The position numbers and the translations under genes are program-made. The notes under the pieces are model-generated. The model made no database searches. It was not told the DNA's origin and saw only the letters and a program-made list of their open reading frames with translations. A stretch of DNA of 14,732 nt. Source: an uncultured Lachnospiraceae bacterium (lineage in GTDB: Bacteria > Bacillota > Clostridia > Lachnospirales > Lachnospiraceae). Positions 13,237 through 14,732 of this stretch are shown here, piece by piece. The stretch covers positions 1 through 14,732 of the forward strand of contig CAMODS010000011.1 in NCBI GenBank assembly GCA_946611525.1, given 5' to 3'. Position 1 is the first letter of the stretch. Each line of letters begins with the position of its first letter.

Positions 13237-14732
13237 TCAAACCTCGAAGATCATATCTCCATAGGAAGGCATGGGCCACATCTCCTTGTCCACCAGCATC
13301 TCCAGCGCATCCACAGGCACGCGGAGATCATTCATGGCGGGGATCACGCTGTCACGGTAGAACATGGCGCGTTTTACGATATCACCATGGATCGAAGCAC
13401 CTTCCTTTTGAAGCTCCTCAAGTTTGTTAAGTCCGTCCTTTGTCTCACGCAAAAGTGCGGAAACCTGAGTCAGCATATCAGCCTGGGTGGTCACATCTGC
13501 AGCAGGAACCGCAGTGCGGACACGGTTGACTGAATCAGCCAGACGGGTAGCATAGTGTATCGTGGACGGAATGATCTGCTTTCTGATGATGTCGATCATG
13601 GTCTTGGCTTCGATATTGCTCTTTTTCGCATAGATCTCGTACTCGATCTCAGCCCTTGCCATAAGCTCGGACTCCGTAAAGACTCCAAATTTCTCAAAAA
13701 GCGCAACCGACTGCACCGAAGTCAGGGCAGGGATGGCATCCAGCATATTTGTGATGTTGGTAAGCCCACGGCGTTTGGCCTCCTTTACCCATTCGTCGGA
13801 ATATCCGTCTCCGTTGAAAACTATACGCTGATGGTCAGCTGCCAGCTCCTTTATCAGATCATGGAGCTCCAGCTCAAAATCCTCGGCCTTTTCCAGACGG
13901 TCGCAGGCGTCGCAAAAGGCCTCGGCCACAATGGTATTTAACACTATGTTGGGCTCTCCCACTGAATCCTCGGAGCCAACCATACGAAACTCGAATTTAT
14001 TACCGGTAAAAGCAAAAGGCGAAGTGCGGTTACGGTCGGTGGCATCCTTTAAAAAGTCAGGCAGGGTCTGCACTCCGGTAGCCAGGTGTTCTCCCTTTAT
14101 ACTGTGGGTGGCAGTACCGGTGCGCACCAGCTGGTTTAAAACATCCTGAAGCTGCTCGCCCAAATATACGGATATAATGGAGGGCGGTGCCTCATCTCCG
14201 CCCAGACGCTGATCGTTACCAAAGTCTGCAGCAGACTCACGTAAAAGATCCGCATGTTCATCAACAGCCTTTATCACACATAAAAGTACCAGGATAAACT
14301 GGATATTGTCATGAGGCTTCTTGCCGGGCTCTAAAAGGTTGATGCCGTCATCCGTCACCAGCGACCAGTTGTTATGCTTGCCGGATCCGTTTACACCTGC
14401 AAAAGGCTTTTCATGTAAAAGACACTGGAGGCCATGCCTGTAAGCCACCTTTTTAAGTGTCTCCATAATAAGCTGGTTGTGATCCACTGCTACATTTGCC
14501 TCGGCGTAGATGGGTGCCAGCTCATGCTGTCCGGGTGCCACCTCGTTGTGCTGGGTCTTGGCTGAAACTCCCAGCTTCCAAAGCTCAGTGTTCACATCAC
14601 GCATATAGGCACCTATCCTCTCACGGATGGCGCCGAAATAGTGATCGTCCATCTCCTGTCCCTTGGGAGGCATGGCTCCGATGAGGGTGCGTCCCGTATA
14701 TACCAGATCCTTTCTTTCGAGGAATTTTTTTC
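13237..14732 (-). CDS. glnN: Glutamine synthetase type III, 5' end outside window
   Basis: The frame is open to the right edge and 497 residues are visible. The Met codon at 14673 is internal: the frame upstream of it encodes D-L-V-Y-T-G-R-T-L-I-G-A, which continues the family sequence. Type III enzymes are about 700 residues, so about 200 N-terminal residues are missing. Counted from the Met at 14673, N-E-V-A-P-G-Q-H-E (43-51) and N-G-S-G-K-H-N-N-W-S (95-104) are active-site motifs for glutamate, ammonium and ATP. G-D-E-A-P-P-S and F-E-F-R-M-V-G-S are further type III hallmarks, and the long helical C-terminal region is specific to this type. It makes glutamine from glutamate, ammonium and ATP in the cytoplasm, usually as a dodecamer. 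It ends 126 bases before the chemoreceptor gene with no clear terminator, so some readthrough is possible. Type III enzymes are known from Bacteroides, cyanobacteria and Butyrivibrio-like clostridia. Confidence 0.95.
   Translation of the reverse strand, partial: KKFLERKDLVYTGRTLIGAMPPKGQEMDDHYFGAIRERIGAYMRDVNTELWKLGVSAKTQHNEVAPGQHELAPIYAEANVAVDHNQLIMETLKKVAYRHGLQCLLHEKPFAGVNGSGKHNNWSLVTDDGINLLEPGKKPHDNIQFILVLLCVIKAVDEHADLLRESAADFGNDQRLGGDEAPPSIISVYLGEQLQDVLNQLVRTGTATHSIKGEHLATGVQTLPDFLKDATDRNRTSPFAFTGNKFEFRMVGSEDSVGEPNIVLNTIVAEAFCDACDRLEKAEDFELELHDLIKELAADHQRIVFNGDGYSDEWVKEAKRRGLTNITNMLDAIPALTSVQSVALFEKFGVFTESELMARAEIEYEIYAKKSNIEAKTMIDIIRKQIIPSTIHYATRLADSVNRVRTAVPAADVTTQADMLTQVSALLRETKDGLNKLEELQKEGASIHGDIVKRAMFYRDSVIPAMNDLRVPVDALEMLVDKEMWPMPSYGDMIFEV

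Noticed and set aside
14496..14684. Met at 14673 as start of the glutamine synthetase gene
   Set aside because: The frame continues upstream with conserved type III sequence to the window edge, so the gene is cut by the edge and not short.

Overview
The window looks like chromosomal DNA from a Gram-positive anaerobe of the order Clostridiales, most likely a Butyrivibrio-like Lachnospiraceae. The evidence is the type III glutamine synthetase, a TraX-family protein, large membrane-bound hybrid histidine kinases, strong AGGAGG-type ribosome binding sites and the VTC/DUF4956/Cthe_2159-like gene set. The genus is an inference from gene content only. All nine genes lie on the minus strand, so transcription runs from right to left. 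No RNA gene, CRISPR array, insertion sequence or other mobile element was seen.

Right edge (13237-14732): the C-terminal two thirds of a type III glutamine synthetase (glnN type), cut by the window edge. A 126-base gap follows. It holds a plausible sigma-A promoter with a small dyad over its -10 box and a longer inverted repeat.

Centre (13110 down to 3242): six tightly packed genes, with gaps of 2 to 23 bases, that look like one operon ending at a clear intrinsic terminator (3154-3187). In order of transcription they are a dCache chemoreceptor, a GtrB/DPM1-like polyprenyl-phosphate glycosyltransferase, a membrane HD-GYP protein with an ECF-S-like N-terminus, a TraX-family membrane protein, a 1026-residue hybrid histidine kinase (HisKA, HATPase, REC, HPt), and an output-less regulator with one degenerate and one canonical receiver domain. 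The set combines signal input (chemoreceptor, Cache-type sensor, kinase), c-di-GMP breakdown (HD-GYP) and likely envelope modification (glycosyltransferase, TraX). A sensory operon that controls a surface glycan or appendage is a reasonable hypothesis but is not proven here.

Left (3134 down to 1): a second unit of three genes: a VTC-type polyphosphate polymerase domain protein, a DUF4956 membrane protein, and a secreted or anchored calcium-type beta-helix carbohydrate-binding protein (Cthe_2159/DUF4353 family). The last has a glycine/methionine-rich tail of 13-residue repeats that runs off the left edge. This gene trio recurs in Firmicutes, but its joint function is not established.

The most interesting points are the composition of the six-gene operon, the ECF-S-like/Cache/HD-GYP fusion, and the polyphosphate polymerase/DUF4956/beta-helix cluster.
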